From assembly GCF_003312915.1 (NCBI RefSeq), contig NZ_CP030261.1, positions 3,782,001 to 3,846,000 of the forward strand: a stretch of DNA of 64,000 nucleotides, given 5' to 3'. A program made the position numbers and the translations under genes. Positions 8,574 to 18,521 of this stretch are shown piece by piece. Origin of the DNA: Flavobacterium fluviale. GTDB taxonomy: Bacteria > Bacteroidota > Bacteroidia > Flavobacteriales > Flavobacteriaceae. Position 1 is the first letter of the stretch. The number at the start of each line of letters is the position of its first letter. The notes beneath the pieces were generated by a model. It was not told the DNA's origin. It saw nothing but the letters and a program-made list of their open reading frames with translations, and searched no databases.

Positions 8574-8597
8574 AAAAGGAGAGTTACCTCTCCTTTT
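8574..8597 (-). terminator. Terminator after susC-susD
   Basis: A perfect 10-bp stem (AAAAGGAGAG / CTCTCCTTTT) with a 4-base loop lies 45 bp past the susD stop. On the - strand it is followed by TTTTGTTTTA, fitting an intrinsic terminator for the susCD message. Confidence 0.8.
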
Positions 8598-8641
8598 GAA
8601 TTTTAAGTAAGGATTGTGTCGATCATTACTCACCAAATTAA

Positions 8642-10228
8642 TTATTTTGTGTCCCACCAAAGTCTAGTTCCACCTGAATCTGCACCGCCTAATTTTACGA
8701 TACCGTCATCAACTGCTTCTTTGTTAGAAGAGTACTCATTTGTAGTGTAAATGATTCTCTTCATTAGAGACTTACCAACACCTGCATCAGGGTTGTCTGT
8801 ATTTAAAACTGGATAGATTACTTTAGCATCGCTTCTACGTAAATCTGCCCAAGCTTCCCAAGATTCTGGGAAAATAGCTAAGTATTTTTGAACTGCAATC
8901 TGTGTACGCTGATCCGCAGTAGATGCAGACCAAGCTACAGGCAATTTAACTGGAATATCTTGTAAATCTAAAGTAGGATAAAGAGTCAAGATATTTGGTA
9001 ATGTTGGCAATGATGAACCATTGATGTATGCATTTACTGCAGCAGCATCTGTAATTCCCCATTGTGCTAGAGATAATCTAATACCTGTTTCGTACAAAGT
9101 TTTAGCGTCTCCGCCCATGTTCCATCCATTTAATGCACCTTCAGCTCTGCTTAAATAGTTTTCAGAAGCCATGAAAATTTCGATGTTTTTAGATTCACTA
9201 AGGTTATTAGCAGCACCATTACCCATCACGTCATTATTAAAAGCAGAGAATTTAGTAGTTCCAAATTGGTCTTCTAATCCACCAACAGGATTTCCTCTAT
9301 AAACTCCAGTATCGATTGGGGCAAACCATTTTGATAAACGTGGATCATTGTATCCTACTAAGATACTTTCCATAGAAGCGGTCATTACATACCCCCAGCT
9401 ATTTACGATCATGTTTAAATTGTTTGGAGTTATATTACTTGCTTTGAAAAATGCACTTTGATCATTTGTCTGCATAACACCTGCAGCTACCGCAGCTTCA
9501 GCTTGTGTTTTAGCTTTTGCACCATCTTTATCAGAAATTCTTAAAGCCAAACGCAATCTCATACTGTTTCCAAAAACTCTCCATTTGTCTACGCTTCCAG
9601 AATAAACTCTATCATTTGGAGCAAGAGACGCAACAGTTGCTGTTGAAGGAGAAGACAATACTGCGTTTGCTTCGTCTAATAATTTAAAGAAATCATCGTA
9701 GATAAATTCAACGCTGTCATAAGGAACTTTTTCTTTACCATTTCCTGCCTCAGTGTAAGGAATTGGTCCGTAAGCATCAACCATTTGGTTGTACATGAAA
9801 ACTTTCCAGATTTTAAGAACTGCCAATGCTTCAGCATTTCCTTCAGATGCTTTAACAGCATTGTTTAAAGCAGGAACAGCAACTGTGTAAAATCTTGTCC
9901 ATCCTCTTCCTTCGTATCCGTTAACGAAAGCATTTCTTTCAGTACCATATCCACAGTTTAAATAGTGGATAAAAGTAGAAGATAAAATACCTGTTGCAAT
10001 ACCCCAAGTACCTTGGTCATCTACACCTGGAGAAGAGTAAGATCCGTTGTGTATACCTGCATATAATGCAGATGCAAATGCAGGACCTGCTAATGTAGCA
10101 TCTAACTGATCTTCAGTCAATGAATTAGGATCTTTGTTTATTTCATCAAAGTCGCCAGCACAACTTGACAAAATCGAAACTGCCATTAATGCAACTCCTA
10201 ATGTTTTTATTTTAAAACTATATTTCAT
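8642..10228 (-). CDS. SusD/RagB-family surface glycan-binding lipoprotein
   Basis: A 528-residue lipoprotein; the signal ends in LSSCAGDFDEINKDPN, and the cysteine followed by acidic residues fits export to the cell surface. The N-terminal DFDEINKDPNSLTEDQL, TPR-like helices (AVLKIWKVFMYNQMVDAYGPIPY, WRVFGNSMRLRLALRISDKD) and the C-terminal SWEAWADLRRS are characteristic of the SusD-like_2 subgroup. SusD proteins form a lid over the SusC barrel and hand glycans to it. It begins 16 bp after susC and is followed by a terminator, so the two form one unit. The ligand is inferred from the neighbouring enzymes to be N-glycan fragments. Confidence 0.95.
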   Translation of the reverse strand: MKYSFKIKTLGVALMAVSILSSCAGDFDEINKDPNSLTEDQLDATLAGPAFASALYAGIHNGSYSSPGVDDQGTWGIATGILSSTFIHYLNCGYGTERNAFVNGYEGRGWTRFYTVAVPALNNAVKASEGNAEALAVLKIWKVFMYNQMVDAYGPIPYTEAGNGKEKVPYDSVEFIYDDFFKLLDEANAVLSSPSTATVASLAPNDRVYSGSVDKWRVFGNSMRLRLALRISDKDGAKAKTQAEAAVAAGVMQTNDQSAFFKASNITPNNLNMIVNSWGYVMTASMESILVGYNDPRLSKWFAPIDTGVYRGNPVGGLEDQFGTTKFSAFNNDVMGNGAANNLSESKNIEIFMASENYLSRAEGALNGWNMGGDAKTLYETGIRLSLAQWGITDAAAVNAYINGSSLPTLPNILTLYPTLDLQDIPVKLPVAWSASTADQRTQIAVQKYLAIFPESWEAWADLRRSDAKVIYPVLNTDNPDAGVGKSLMKRIIYTTNEYSSNKEAVDDGIVKLGGADSGGTRLWWDTK

Positions 10229-10244
10229 AATGTCCCTTATTTAA

Positions 10245-13200
10245 TTAAAATCCAAATTTAACATTAACTCCATAATCTCTAGTTGAAGGAATGTTGAAAG
10301 ATTCTATCCCTTGTAAGTTTCCTGTTCCTGCTCCTGCTTCTGGATCAAAATGTTCTGCTTTGTTTAAGAAGAAGAACAAGTTTCTACCTACTAAAGAGAA
10401 ATCGATACTTGAGAATCCTGAATTACCTAATACACGTTTTGGTAATGAATAACCAAAAACAAGTTCTCTCAATCTGATGTTTGTAGCATCATAAATAAAT
10501 GGTTCTGCAATTGGAGTTCTTTGTCCGATAGCTGTCCAATATTGTTCTGCTGTAATACTTGTAGTATTTGGAGTGTAAGTTCCGTTACCAGCTGCAACAA
10601 CACCATCAACTACAATTCCGCCTTCTCTTCCTGCTAAAGTAATATCACTTACCCCTAAACCAGCTTGTCTAGCCTGAGTGTATGAAATAACTTCACCACC
10701 AATTCTGAAATCAATAAGGAAGCTTAAAGAGAAATCTTTGTATTTGAAATTATTTTTGAAACCTGCTGTCCAGTCTGGGTTAAAGTTACCAGCACGAACA
10801 TCAAATCCATTTGTTGCCAAAGGAATACCTGCACTGTTTACAATAATATTTCCGTTTGGATCTCTTTGGAAACCTTTAATATATAAATCTCCATATTCTC
10901 CGCCTTCAACAACTTTACTTCTTACTAAACGTCCTTCTCCAAGAACTAACTCATCTCTTCCTTCAAAGATAGATTTTACTTTTGATTTATAAGAAGCATA
11001 GTTTGCTGTAATATCCCAAGTAAAGTTTTCTGTTTGAATTGGAGTTGCAGTAAGCGTTAACTCGATACCTTTATTTTCAATATCTCCACCATTTACGATA
11101 GCTCTAGAATATCCAGAAGATTCAGGAGTGTTGATGTAGAAAATTTGGTTGTTTGTTAATGATGTAAAGTATGTAAAATCTAAACCTAAACGGTTATTGA
11201 AGAATCTTACATCTGCACCAAATTCTGTAGAAGAAGATATCTCTGGTTTTAAATTTGGATTAGCTTTTGTGTTTTGTCCGTATAACATACCACCATTTCC
11301 ACCAATGTATGAGAATCTTTGTTGTGTTTGATAAGGATCTGTATCGTTACCAACTTGTGCGTAAGAACCTCTAACTTTTGCAAAACTGATTACTTCTGGT
11401 AATGTAAACATATCAGAAAGAACAGCAGAAAGACCAAAAGATGGGTAGAAATAATCATTAGGAATTGTAGAAGACCAGTCATTTCTAGCTGTAACATCTA
11501 AGAATAAGTAGTTTCTAAATCCAAGTTGACCAAATGCATAAAGTGAATTGATTCTTTTTTCTGAAGCTGTAGATGTAGATTGAACAGTTTGAACGTTACT
11601 TAGGGCAAAGAAATTTCTTTTACTCAATACACCGCCAGAATTTAAAGCTGAACTATTTTGCTGCAATACGTTTGCTCCACCATTAAGTCCAACTGAAAAA
11701 TCTCCAAATTTTTCATTGTAAGAAAGCAAAGCATCTACGTTTAACTCACTAACTGTTTCATAAGATTCACTGTATGAACCCATGTTACTGTTAAATGCGT
11801 TTGTTGCATATCTGTTTCTTACGTTTTTGTTTGTCATTTGGTCTAAACCAGCTCTACCTTGTAAGCTTAAAGTTTTTGTAAACTCATACTTAAGCGAAGC
11901 TAAACCAATAAATCTGTTTCTTTTATCTGTACGAGCATCATCTCTTAAAGCAGACCAAAATGGGTTTCCGCCTGGAGCTCCTGTCTCGTCAAGGAAATAG
12001 TTTACTTGTCTTTGTCCTGCTGCATCAATATATTCGAAGTTTTTGTAATCGTTATAAGCGATACTACGAGGTAATAAATAAGCAGATGTTCCAATAGACT
12101 CTTCTCCAGTTCTCAATAAATTGTCGATATCCTGAACGATGTAGTTTGTTTTTACGTCTAAAGTTAATTTATCAGAGATTTTACTAGTCAATCTTAAGTT
12201 AAGATTGTGTCTGTCCATTTGGTTTCCTCCAACAATACCTTCAGCACGTGTGTTAGTATAAGAGAAATAACCTTGAGCTTTTTCGTTACCAGATGTAACT
12301 GTTAATGTATTTGCTAAGTTGTAACCAGTTTTGTAAAAATCAATTACGTTATTAGGCTGTGGAGAATAGCTTTGTGTAGCTGGCCCAGCATAATTTGGGT
12401 TACGAACTAACTGCCAGTTTGAAACTTGGCTTCCGTCTAATCTGCCTCCCCAGCTTGAAGAAGAGTTTGCAACGTAAGCTCCGTTTGTACCTTGACCGTA
12501 CTCGTTTTGTAAATTCATCAAATTATAAGCAGAAGAAGCCATAAAGTTAGATGATAAAGATACAGATGTTTTTCCTGCTTTTCCAGATTTTGTAGTAATT
12601 ACAATTACACCATTTGATGCTCTAGATCCGTAAAGTGCTGCCGCAGATGGTCCTTTAAGAACAGTCATCGAAGCAATATCTTCTGGGTTAATGTTAGAAA
12701 TACCATCTGGCTGTGTAGTTCCTCCTGTATCAATATCAGGATTAGAATTTGTTGTTCCGTTACTAATTGGCACACCATCTACAACATAAAGAGGCTGGTT
12801 GTTTCCGTTAAGAGATCTGTTACCTCTTAAAGTAATTCTAGAAGAAGAACCAACACCATTTGAAGTAGTAGAGAAGTTAAGACCTGCTACTTTACCAGAA
12901 AGAGAGTTGGCAACGTTTAATGATCTTGCCTCAGAGATTTCATCTACTGAAACGTTTTGTGCAGAATACGTAATGGCTTTTTTCTCTCTCTTAATACCAA
13001 GAGCGGTTACCACTACTTCTCCTAACTGCTGTGTGTCTGCACCCAAAGCTACATTAATTGTAGTTTGTGTTCCAACAGCCACTTCTTTTGTAGCAGATCC
13101 TACATAAGTAAAAACTAAAACTGTTGATTGATTTGGAACGTTAATGCTGTATTTACCATCAAAATCTGATGAAGCACTCGTTTTAGTTCCTTTAACAATA

Positions 13201-13331
13201 ATATTTGCCCCTGGAATCGGAATTCCGCTAGAAGCATCTGTTATCGTTCCTTTTACTGTAGTCTGCGCTTCTAGGCTTTGGAATCCGAAAAGGCATATGA
13301 CCAACAGTAATTTTAGTACGTTTTTAATCAT
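10245..13331 (-). CDS. SusC/RagA-family TonB-linked outer membrane transporter
   Basis: A 1028-residue exported protein. After a Sec signal (LFGFQSLEAQ) comes a carboxypeptidase-regulatory-like domain at about 25-105 (VKGTITDASSGIPIPGANIIVKGT). The TonB box/plug region with the SusC signature follows (NRSLNGNNQPLYVVDGVPI, SMTVLKGPSAAALYGSRASNGVI). A 22-strand-type barrel ends in VNVKFGF. SusC proteins import oligosaccharides across the outer membrane with their SusD lid. It leads the susCD unit. Its promoter carries the shared 20-bp motif at 13396-13415, and a perfect palindrome lies 40 bp further upstream. The enzymes encoded upstream on the same strand end at a separate terminator. Confidence 0.97.
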   Translation of the reverse strand: MIKNVLKLLLVICLFGFQSLEAQTTVKGTITDASSGIPIPGANIIVKGTKTSASSDFDGKYSINVPNQSTVLVFTYVGSATKEVAVGTQTTINVALGADTQQLGEVVVTALGIKREKKAITYSAQNVSVDEISEARSLNVANSLSGKVAGLNFSTTSNGVGSSSRITLRGNRSLNGNNQPLYVVDGVPISNGTTNSNPDIDTGGTTQPDGISNINPEDIASMTVLKGPSAAALYGSRASNGVIVITTKSGKAGKTSVSLSSNFMASSAYNLMNLQNEYGQGTNGAYVANSSSSWGGRLDGSQVSNWQLVRNPNYAGPATQSYSPQPNNVIDFYKTGYNLANTLTVTSGNEKAQGYFSYTNTRAEGIVGGNQMDRHNLNLRLTSKISDKLTLDVKTNYIVQDIDNLLRTGEESIGTSAYLLPRSIAYNDYKNFEYIDAAGQRQVNYFLDETGAPGGNPFWSALRDDARTDKRNRFIGLASLKYEFTKTLSLQGRAGLDQMTNKNVRNRYATNAFNSNMGSYSESYETVSELNVDALLSYNEKFGDFSVGLNGGANVLQQNSSALNSGGVLSKRNFFALSNVQTVQSTSTASEKRINSLYAFGQLGFRNYLFLDVTARNDWSSTIPNDYFYPSFGLSAVLSDMFTLPEVISFAKVRGSYAQVGNDTDPYQTQQRFSYIGGNGGMLYGQNTKANPNLKPEISSSTEFGADVRFFNNRLGLDFTYFTSLTNNQIFYINTPESSGYSRAIVNGGDIENKGIELTLTATPIQTENFTWDITANYASYKSKVKSIFEGRDELVLGEGRLVRSKVVEGGEYGDLYIKGFQRDPNGNIIVNSAGIPLATNGFDVRAGNFNPDWTAGFKNNFKYKDFSLSFLIDFRIGGEVISYTQARQAGLGVSDITLAGREGGIVVDGVVAAGNGTYTPNTTSITAEQYWTAIGQRTPIAEPFIYDATNIRLRELVFGYSLPKRVLGNSGFSSIDFSLVGRNLFFFLNKAEHFDPEAGAGTGNLQGIESFNIPSTRDYGVNVKFGF

Positions 13332-13362
13332 ATTAGTTGTTTTTTTAGAGTTAATAACATGT

Positions 13363-13415
13363 TAAATTTAAGAATACGTTTTGTTAACAATACATAATTT
13401 CGACAAATGACAATT
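13363..13415 (-). promoter_or_regulatory. susC promoter: shared 20-bp operator plus -7 element
   Basis: Read on the coding strand, the operator AATTGTCATTTGTCGAAATT (13415-13396) is followed after exactly 25 bp by the -7-like element TAAATTTA (13370-13363), 31 bp before the susC ATG. A TTG lies 17 bp upstream of the -7 element. The same operator and spacing recur before GH92, nagB and the second GH29. Confidence 0.7.
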
Positions 13416-13454
13416 TTGAAAAGGTGTTGGTGAAAGTTTGGTCAAATATTGAAA

Positions 13455-13466
13455 GAAAACGTTTTC
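13455..13466. promoter_or_regulatory. Perfect 12-bp palindrome, LacI-type candidate operator
   Basis: GAAAACGTTTTC is a perfect palindrome centred on CG, the general form of LacI-family operators. It lies about 90 bp upstream of the susC -7 element, too far to block RNA polymerase directly. No LacI-family gene is in the window, so the binding protein would be encoded elsewhere. Confidence 0.4.
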
Positions 13467-13493
13467 ATTTGTAATCCAACTCTTCCTTATTTT

Positions 13494-13537
13494 AAAGGCC
13501 AAAATCTATTAATCTAATAGATTTTGGCCTTTTTTAA
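13494..13537. terminator. Strong hairpin between GH3 gene and susC
   Basis: A perfect 18-bp stem (13494-13511 with 13515-13532) has only a 3-base loop. The longer T run is on the + strand, but on the - strand the stem itself ends in TTT followed by AT-rich DNA, so it probably ends the GH3 operon transcript and separates it from susCD. It may also protect the 3' end of that long mRNA. Confidence 0.75.
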
Positions 13538-13593
13538 TTGTATTCTTTTTTTTATCTAAAAAACGTTTAAAATTATTCTGCGTTTAAGCGATT

Positions 13594-16254
13594 TTAGTTC
13601 GAAACCTTAAATTTAGTTTTGAGTAAATCTGTCGAATTTCCGCCAACCATAACTTCGAAATCTCCAGGCTCTACAACGCTCTTCATTTCTCTGTTCCAGA
13701 TAGATAACTCATCTGGTGTAAGTGTAAATTCAACATTTTTTATTTCTCCTTTTTTAATATTCAATCTTTTGAATCCTTTTAGCGTTTTTTCAGGAGTGGT
13801 AACAGAGCTGTAAACATCATTAATATATAATTGTACCACTTCATCTCCATCTCTATCTCCAGTGTTTTTAACATCAACAGAAACTTTCAATTCTCCGTTT
13901 GGTTTAATTTCAGCTGCGCTGATTTTAAGATTTGAATATTCAAACTTCGTATAACTCAATCCAAAACCGAATGAATATAAAGGATGTTCGCTTTCTGCTA
14001 CATATTTATGTATCGCAGATGGTTTTTGGTTATAATATATAGGTAACTGCCCAACCGACTTTGGAACTGTTATTGGCAATCTTCCAGCTGGATTGTAATC
14101 TCCAAATAAAACATCTGCTACAGCTCTTCCTCCAAACTCTCCTGGGAACCATCCTTCAATAACTGCTGGAATATTTTCTGCAATCCAATTTGTAGAAAGC
14201 GGACGACCGTTTAATAATACACAAACTACAGGTGTTCCCGTTTTTTGAATCTCTTCAATCAATTGCTGTTGGATTCCAAATAAGTCTAAAGAAGCAACGT
14301 CTCTGTTTTCTTCTACTAACTCGTTTGATTCTCCTAAAACTACAATAGCAACATCTGCTTTTTTAGCAGCTTCGATTGCCGGCTGTAAGTTTACTTTTTC
14401 TAAATTCCAACGGAAATGCGCTCTGGCACCCCAGCCACCTTCCCACATTTCAATGCGGACTTTGTATTTTTTACCTTTTTCTATATTTTTTGGAACCGTC
14501 ACCATGCTTGTTGCCCCTTTTGACCAGTTGTCAATTACCAATTGGTCATCGATATACATTCTAATTCCGTCATCAGAACTTAAACCTAACCATCCGTCAA
14601 GTGCTTGATCTGATTTTAAGAATCCTGTCCATCTGATAGAAAAATCATCCACATTAACACCGTCTCCAGGCGCCCAAGGCCAGTCAAACTCTAATTGACT
14701 GTCGATACGAGTCAATGCTGGAGCTCCTTCTAGATTTCTGTTATTGAAATATTCTCCTTTTAATCCGTTTTGAGCCTCATCTGGAGTAAACAAATATTTA
14801 GATGGAATAATTTGTCCTTTTACAATTAAAGGAACACCTTCTTCGTAAACTACATTGGCAGTTTTTCCAACAATTTGCTGTATACCTTCAAAAACTGTTG
14901 TTCCAACACTATTTTTAGGAGCATAACCTCCCATTCTTGAAGCGTTTGCATTTGGTCCTATAACGGCAATGTTTTTAATACTTTTACTCAACGGCAAAAT
15001 ATTATTATCATTTTTCAGCAAAATCATTGATTTTTGAGCAGCTTCCAAAGCAACAGCTTGATTTTCTTTAGTATGAAAACGCTCTTTAATCAGATTTTTA
15101 TCTGTGTACGGATTTTCAAATAATCCCAATAAAAATTTCAAACGTAAAACTCCTCCCGCAGCACGGTCGATATTTTCCATTGTCAATTTCTTTTCATTTA
15201 CCAATTCAATAATGGTATTCTGCCAAAATTCATTACTAAAATCATAAAACTGCATATCAACACCAGATGAAACCGCTTCTCTAATAGCATCTTTTGGAGA
15301 ATCAGCAACTTTGTGAGTCGTTTGGATATATTTAATGGCTCCTAAATCTGAAACAACAATTCCTTTAAATCCCCATTCTTTTCTTAAAACATCTGTCAAT
15401 AACCAATGATTTGCGGCACAAGGAATTCCGTCTAATTCAGAATACGCACACATAGTTCCTAACGCACCGCCTTTTGTAAATGCTTTTTGAAAAGATGGTA
15501 AATGGTCTTCACGAGCTGAACGTTCTCCAACTAAAATTGGCGAAGAATTTCCTCCCGCCTGCGGAATACCATGAACCGCAAAGTGTTTAGGCTCTGCAAT
15601 AATAGAACGATCTGATTTTAAATCGTCTCCCTGTAAACCTTTTATGAATGCCAAACCAATTTCACTGTTCAAGAACGCATCTTCTCCAAAAGTTTCAGCA
15701 ACACGTCCCCATCTTGGTTCGCGTCCTAAATCTAAGTTTGGACCAAAACCAAAATGAACTCCATGCGCTCTGGCTTCCATACCAATTACTTTTCCAACTT
15801 TATCCATAACATTAACATCCCAAGTCGCTCCAAGTCCTATGTTCATTGGGAAAGCCGTACTTCCTTCATCTAAGTAACCATGAAGCATTTCGCACATAAT
15901 CAGCGCAGGAATTCCCCAACGGTTTCCTTTGATTACATTGGTTTGCAAATCATTGATCATTTTCGCCGAACGCGGATAAAGATCATGAATAGCTCCAATT
16001 CCTAATTTTCCAATTTTTTCTGCCGATTTAGATTTTGCGAAATCTTCTTTATCTTTAAAATAATCTCCTCTATACATATCCATCTGACGTACTTTTTCTT
16101 CAAGTGTCATACGGCTTAACAAGTCTTGTACTCTGTCTTCAACAGGTGTTTGGGCATTTTGGTAAGGATACTTTTTCTGGGCATGGGTTTGGTTAAAAAA
16201 ACCCACAGCCATTACAAAAATAATGGCTGTCCTTTTCATTCTTAATTGTAACAT
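13594..16254 (-). CDS. Secreted GH3 beta-glycosidase with inserted PA14 domain
   Basis: An 886-residue exported enzyme. The GH3 N-terminal barrel spans about 40-380 and contains the nucleophile D303 in GIVVSDLGAI; KHFAVHG and GREPRWGRVAETFGED are typical GH3 segments. A PA14 domain is inserted at about 498-620 (GLKGEYFNN to ARAHFRWNLE) in the C-terminal alpha/beta domain. The acid/base candidate glutamates are in GESNELVEENRD (641-652). A fibronectin-III-like domain closes the protein. GH3 members with PA14 remove beta-linked glucose or xylose. In an N-glycan locus a beta-1,2-xylosidase acting on plant N-glycans is attractive, but this is inference. A second in-frame ATG at 16239 would also give a good signal peptide. 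It follows GH92 by 12 bp and ends the operon. Confidence 0.93.
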   Translation of the reverse strand: MLQLRMKRTAIIFVMAVGFFNQTHAQKKYPYQNAQTPVEDRVQDLLSRMTLEEKVRQMDMYRGDYFKDKEDFAKSKSAEKIGKLGIGAIHDLYPRSAKMINDLQTNVIKGNRWGIPALIMCEMLHGYLDEGSTAFPMNIGLGATWDVNVMDKVGKVIGMEARAHGVHFGFGPNLDLGREPRWGRVAETFGEDAFLNSEIGLAFIKGLQGDDLKSDRSIIAEPKHFAVHGIPQAGGNSSPILVGERSAREDHLPSFQKAFTKGGALGTMCAYSELDGIPCAANHWLLTDVLRKEWGFKGIVVSDLGAIKYIQTTHKVADSPKDAIREAVSSGVDMQFYDFSNEFWQNTIIELVNEKKLTMENIDRAAGGVLRLKFLLGLFENPYTDKNLIKERFHTKENQAVALEAAQKSMILLKNDNNILPLSKSIKNIAVIGPNANASRMGGYAPKNSVGTTVFEGIQQIVGKTANVVYEEGVPLIVKGQIIPSKYLFTPDEAQNGLKGEYFNNRNLEGAPALTRIDSQLEFDWPWAPGDGVNVDDFSIRWTGFLKSDQALDGWLGLSSDDGIRMYIDDQLVIDNWSKGATSMVTVPKNIEKGKKYKVRIEMWEGGWGARAHFRWNLEKVNLQPAIEAAKKADVAIVVLGESNELVEENRDVASLDLFGIQQQLIEEIQKTGTPVVCVLLNGRPLSTNWIAENIPAVIEGWFPGEFGGRAVADVLFGDYNPAGRLPITVPKSVGQLPIYYNQKPSAIHKYVAESEHPLYSFGFGLSYTKFEYSNLKISAAEIKPNGELKVSVDVKNTGDRDGDEVVQLYINDVYSSVTTPEKTLKGFKRLNIKKGEIKNVEFTLTPDELSIWNREMKSVVEPGDFEVMVGGNSTDLLKTKFKVSN

Positions 16255-16266
16255 AGTTGTGTGTGT

Positions 16267-18510
16267 TTAGTTTTGAATCACTTTAAGCTTTGTTCCATTC
16301 ACAAAATCATCGTGCGAAATAAAAAAGCTGTTAAGTGTTTTTCCGTTTAGCTCAATCGAATTGATTTTTCCATCATTATTGATTTGTCTTTCAATTACAA
16401 TGCTTTCTTTTTTATAATATCTTGGATCTAATTTTATCGTCACTCTATGAAACATTGGCGCGGTAATGGTGTAAATTGGATCTCCCGGCGATATTGGATA
16501 AATTCCCATCATCGAATAAACCAGCCAAGCCGACATGGTTCCGGTATCGTCATTTCCTGGTAATCCTTTTGGTTCATTTTTGAAATATTCGCGAACCAAT
16601 TTCTTTACCATTTCCTGAGCTTTATACTCCTCACCTTTCACATAATTAAACAAATACGGATTGGCAATATCTGGTTCGTTTGCCATATCAAATTGTTTGA
16701 TATCAAAGATTTTCTGTAATTGCGCCGAAAAAGCTTGATCGCCTCCCATTAATTTCTTTAATCCATTAATATCGTGGGGAACCATAAATGCATATTGCCA
16801 AGCGTTTCCTTCGATAAAGCCAACATTTTCTTCAAAATTAGCTCCAGAAGCAGGATCAAATGGTTCATACCATTTTCCGTCAGCAGTTCTTGGTCGAAGC
16901 AGATTTAAGTTTTTATCAAATAATTTTCTATAGGATAATGAACGCTCTTTAAAACGTTTTACATTGTCTTTGTCTCCGAATTCGTTGGCCATAAGCGAAA
17001 TAGAATAATCTGAAATATTGTATTCCTGAGTTGTAGAAACTGGACCTTTATTGTCGGTTGTTAAATAGCCTTTTTTGATATAATCTTTCAATCCAGGTCG
17101 AAGCGGATTATTTTCAATATTATTTGCGCCTTTCAACATCGCATAATAGGCTTTATTAATATCATAATCGCGAATTCCTCTCAGGTAAGTATCGGTAATG
17201 ACAATACTTGCTGGATCTCCAACCATGGTAAAAGTTTCGGTGGAATTCAATTCCCACTTGGGTAACCAGCCGTTTTCATCAAACATGCTCAACATGCTTT
17301 TTACCATATCAGATTGCTGTTTTGGATAAACCAAAGACATCAACTGATGTACATTTCTGTAGGTATCCCACAATGAAAATGTAGTATAACGAGTACCATC
17401 GGTTTTACCAATTTTAGTTCTTTTGATTACTGGATATTCTCCGTTAATATCATTTAAAATATTGGGATGAATTAAAGTGTGGTACAAAGCCGTGTAGAAA
17501 ATCGTATTATCATCTTTTGAACCGCCTTCAACTAAAATTTTAGAAAGTTCTTCATTCCATTCGTTGTAGGTTTCTTTGTAAATTGCGTCAAAAGATCTGT
17601 TACCTACTTCTTTTGCTAAGTTTTCACGGGCATTTTCGATACTTACGTACGAAATTCCGATCTTCACTTCAACTGTTTCTTCTTTTTCGAATTTATAAGT
17701 AAAATAACTTCCAATACTATCACCCACAACGGTTTTGATTGTATTCTCCATTATTCTAGCTTTTCCATTGTAACCCATCCATTGTGCTTCAACACCGTTG
17801 TATTTGGCAGGTTTTTTCCAAACGCCAAATTTATCGGCTGGCTTAGAAAATTGAGCTACGAAATAAACTGGATAGGCTTCTTCTGGACTGTTGTAACAAA
17901 AGGATCCAACAGATCGCATTCCTTCAATTTCTGTCGAAGAAACTACTTTTACCATTGCACCTTCTTCGTTTGTTAATCCCAATCCAAGATTTAATAAAAT
18001 ATTAGATTGCCCTTTCGGGAAAGTGAATCTGCTTACTCCCACTCGTTTTGAAGCTGTAAACTCTCCTTTTACTTTATACTTGTCGATGTTTACGCTGTAA
18101 TATGCTGCTTTTGCCACTTCATTAGAATAAGTCGAACCGTATTTTAAATGATCGATTTCTACTGCTCCAGTCGTTGGCATCAATAAAATAACGCCCAATT
18201 CTGGACAGCCAACACCGCTTAAATTCACTTGACTAAATCCTGTCAAAAAGGTATTCTCGTTCACATACGGATTCGAAAGCCATTGACTGTCTTTTTCCAT
18301 CGGTGTACCTTTTACTCCCGCCACATTAAACGGACTAATACTGGCCATGCCGCGTGGTGCAATTGGTCCTGGAAATGCTGCTCCAAAATTTGAAGTTCCA
18401 ATAAATGGATTTACAAAATCGGCAGGCTCTTGTGCAAAAATGGTTATGCTAAAAAACAGCATGTAAAAAATACATGCTGTCTTAATTTTATTTCTGTTAT
18501 TTAAAAGCAT
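16267..18510 (-). CDS. GH92 exo-alpha-mannosidase (first copy)
   Basis: A 747-residue exported enzyme with a Sec signal ending FSITIFAQ. GH92 landmarks are clear: PADFVNPFIGTSNFGAAFPG at the N-terminus, TTFSLWDTYRNVHQLMSLVYP in the (alpha/alpha)6 domain and LPGNDDTGTMSAWLVYSMMG with the catalytic-base aspartates. GH92 enzymes are calcium-dependent, inverting alpha-mannosidases that trim mannose from N-glycans and mannans. The NDDTG loop differs from NEDCG in the second GH92 (30907-33147), which suggests the two cleave different linkages. It sits between GH29 (11 bp) and GH3 (12 bp) in one tightly packed operon. Confidence 0.95.
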   Translation of the reverse strand: MLLNNRNKIKTACIFYMLFFSITIFAQEPADFVNPFIGTSNFGAAFPGPIAPRGMASISPFNVAGVKGTPMEKDSQWLSNPYVNENTFLTGFSQVNLSGVGCPELGVILLMPTTGAVEIDHLKYGSTYSNEVAKAAYYSVNIDKYKVKGEFTASKRVGVSRFTFPKGQSNILLNLGLGLTNEEGAMVKVVSSTEIEGMRSVGSFCYNSPEEAYPVYFVAQFSKPADKFGVWKKPAKYNGVEAQWMGYNGKARIMENTIKTVVGDSIGSYFTYKFEKEETVEVKIGISYVSIENARENLAKEVGNRSFDAIYKETYNEWNEELSKILVEGGSKDDNTIFYTALYHTLIHPNILNDINGEYPVIKRTKIGKTDGTRYTTFSLWDTYRNVHQLMSLVYPKQQSDMVKSMLSMFDENGWLPKWELNSTETFTMVGDPASIVITDTYLRGIRDYDINKAYYAMLKGANNIENNPLRPGLKDYIKKGYLTTDNKGPVSTTQEYNISDYSISLMANEFGDKDNVKRFKERSLSYRKLFDKNLNLLRPRTADGKWYEPFDPASGANFEENVGFIEGNAWQYAFMVPHDINGLKKLMGGDQAFSAQLQKIFDIKQFDMANEPDIANPYLFNYVKGEEYKAQEMVKKLVREYFKNEPKGLPGNDDTGTMSAWLVYSMMGIYPISPGDPIYTITAPMFHRVTIKLDPRYYKKESIVIERQINNDGKINSIELNGKTLNSFFISHDDFVNGTKLKVIQN

Positions 18511-18521
18511 AGGCTTATTTC

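Noticed and set aside
13560..13567. AAACGTTT as a second LacI-type site
   Set aside because: Only 8 bp, inside the 3' untranslated region of the GH3 gene and not near a start; likely chance in AT-rich DNA.
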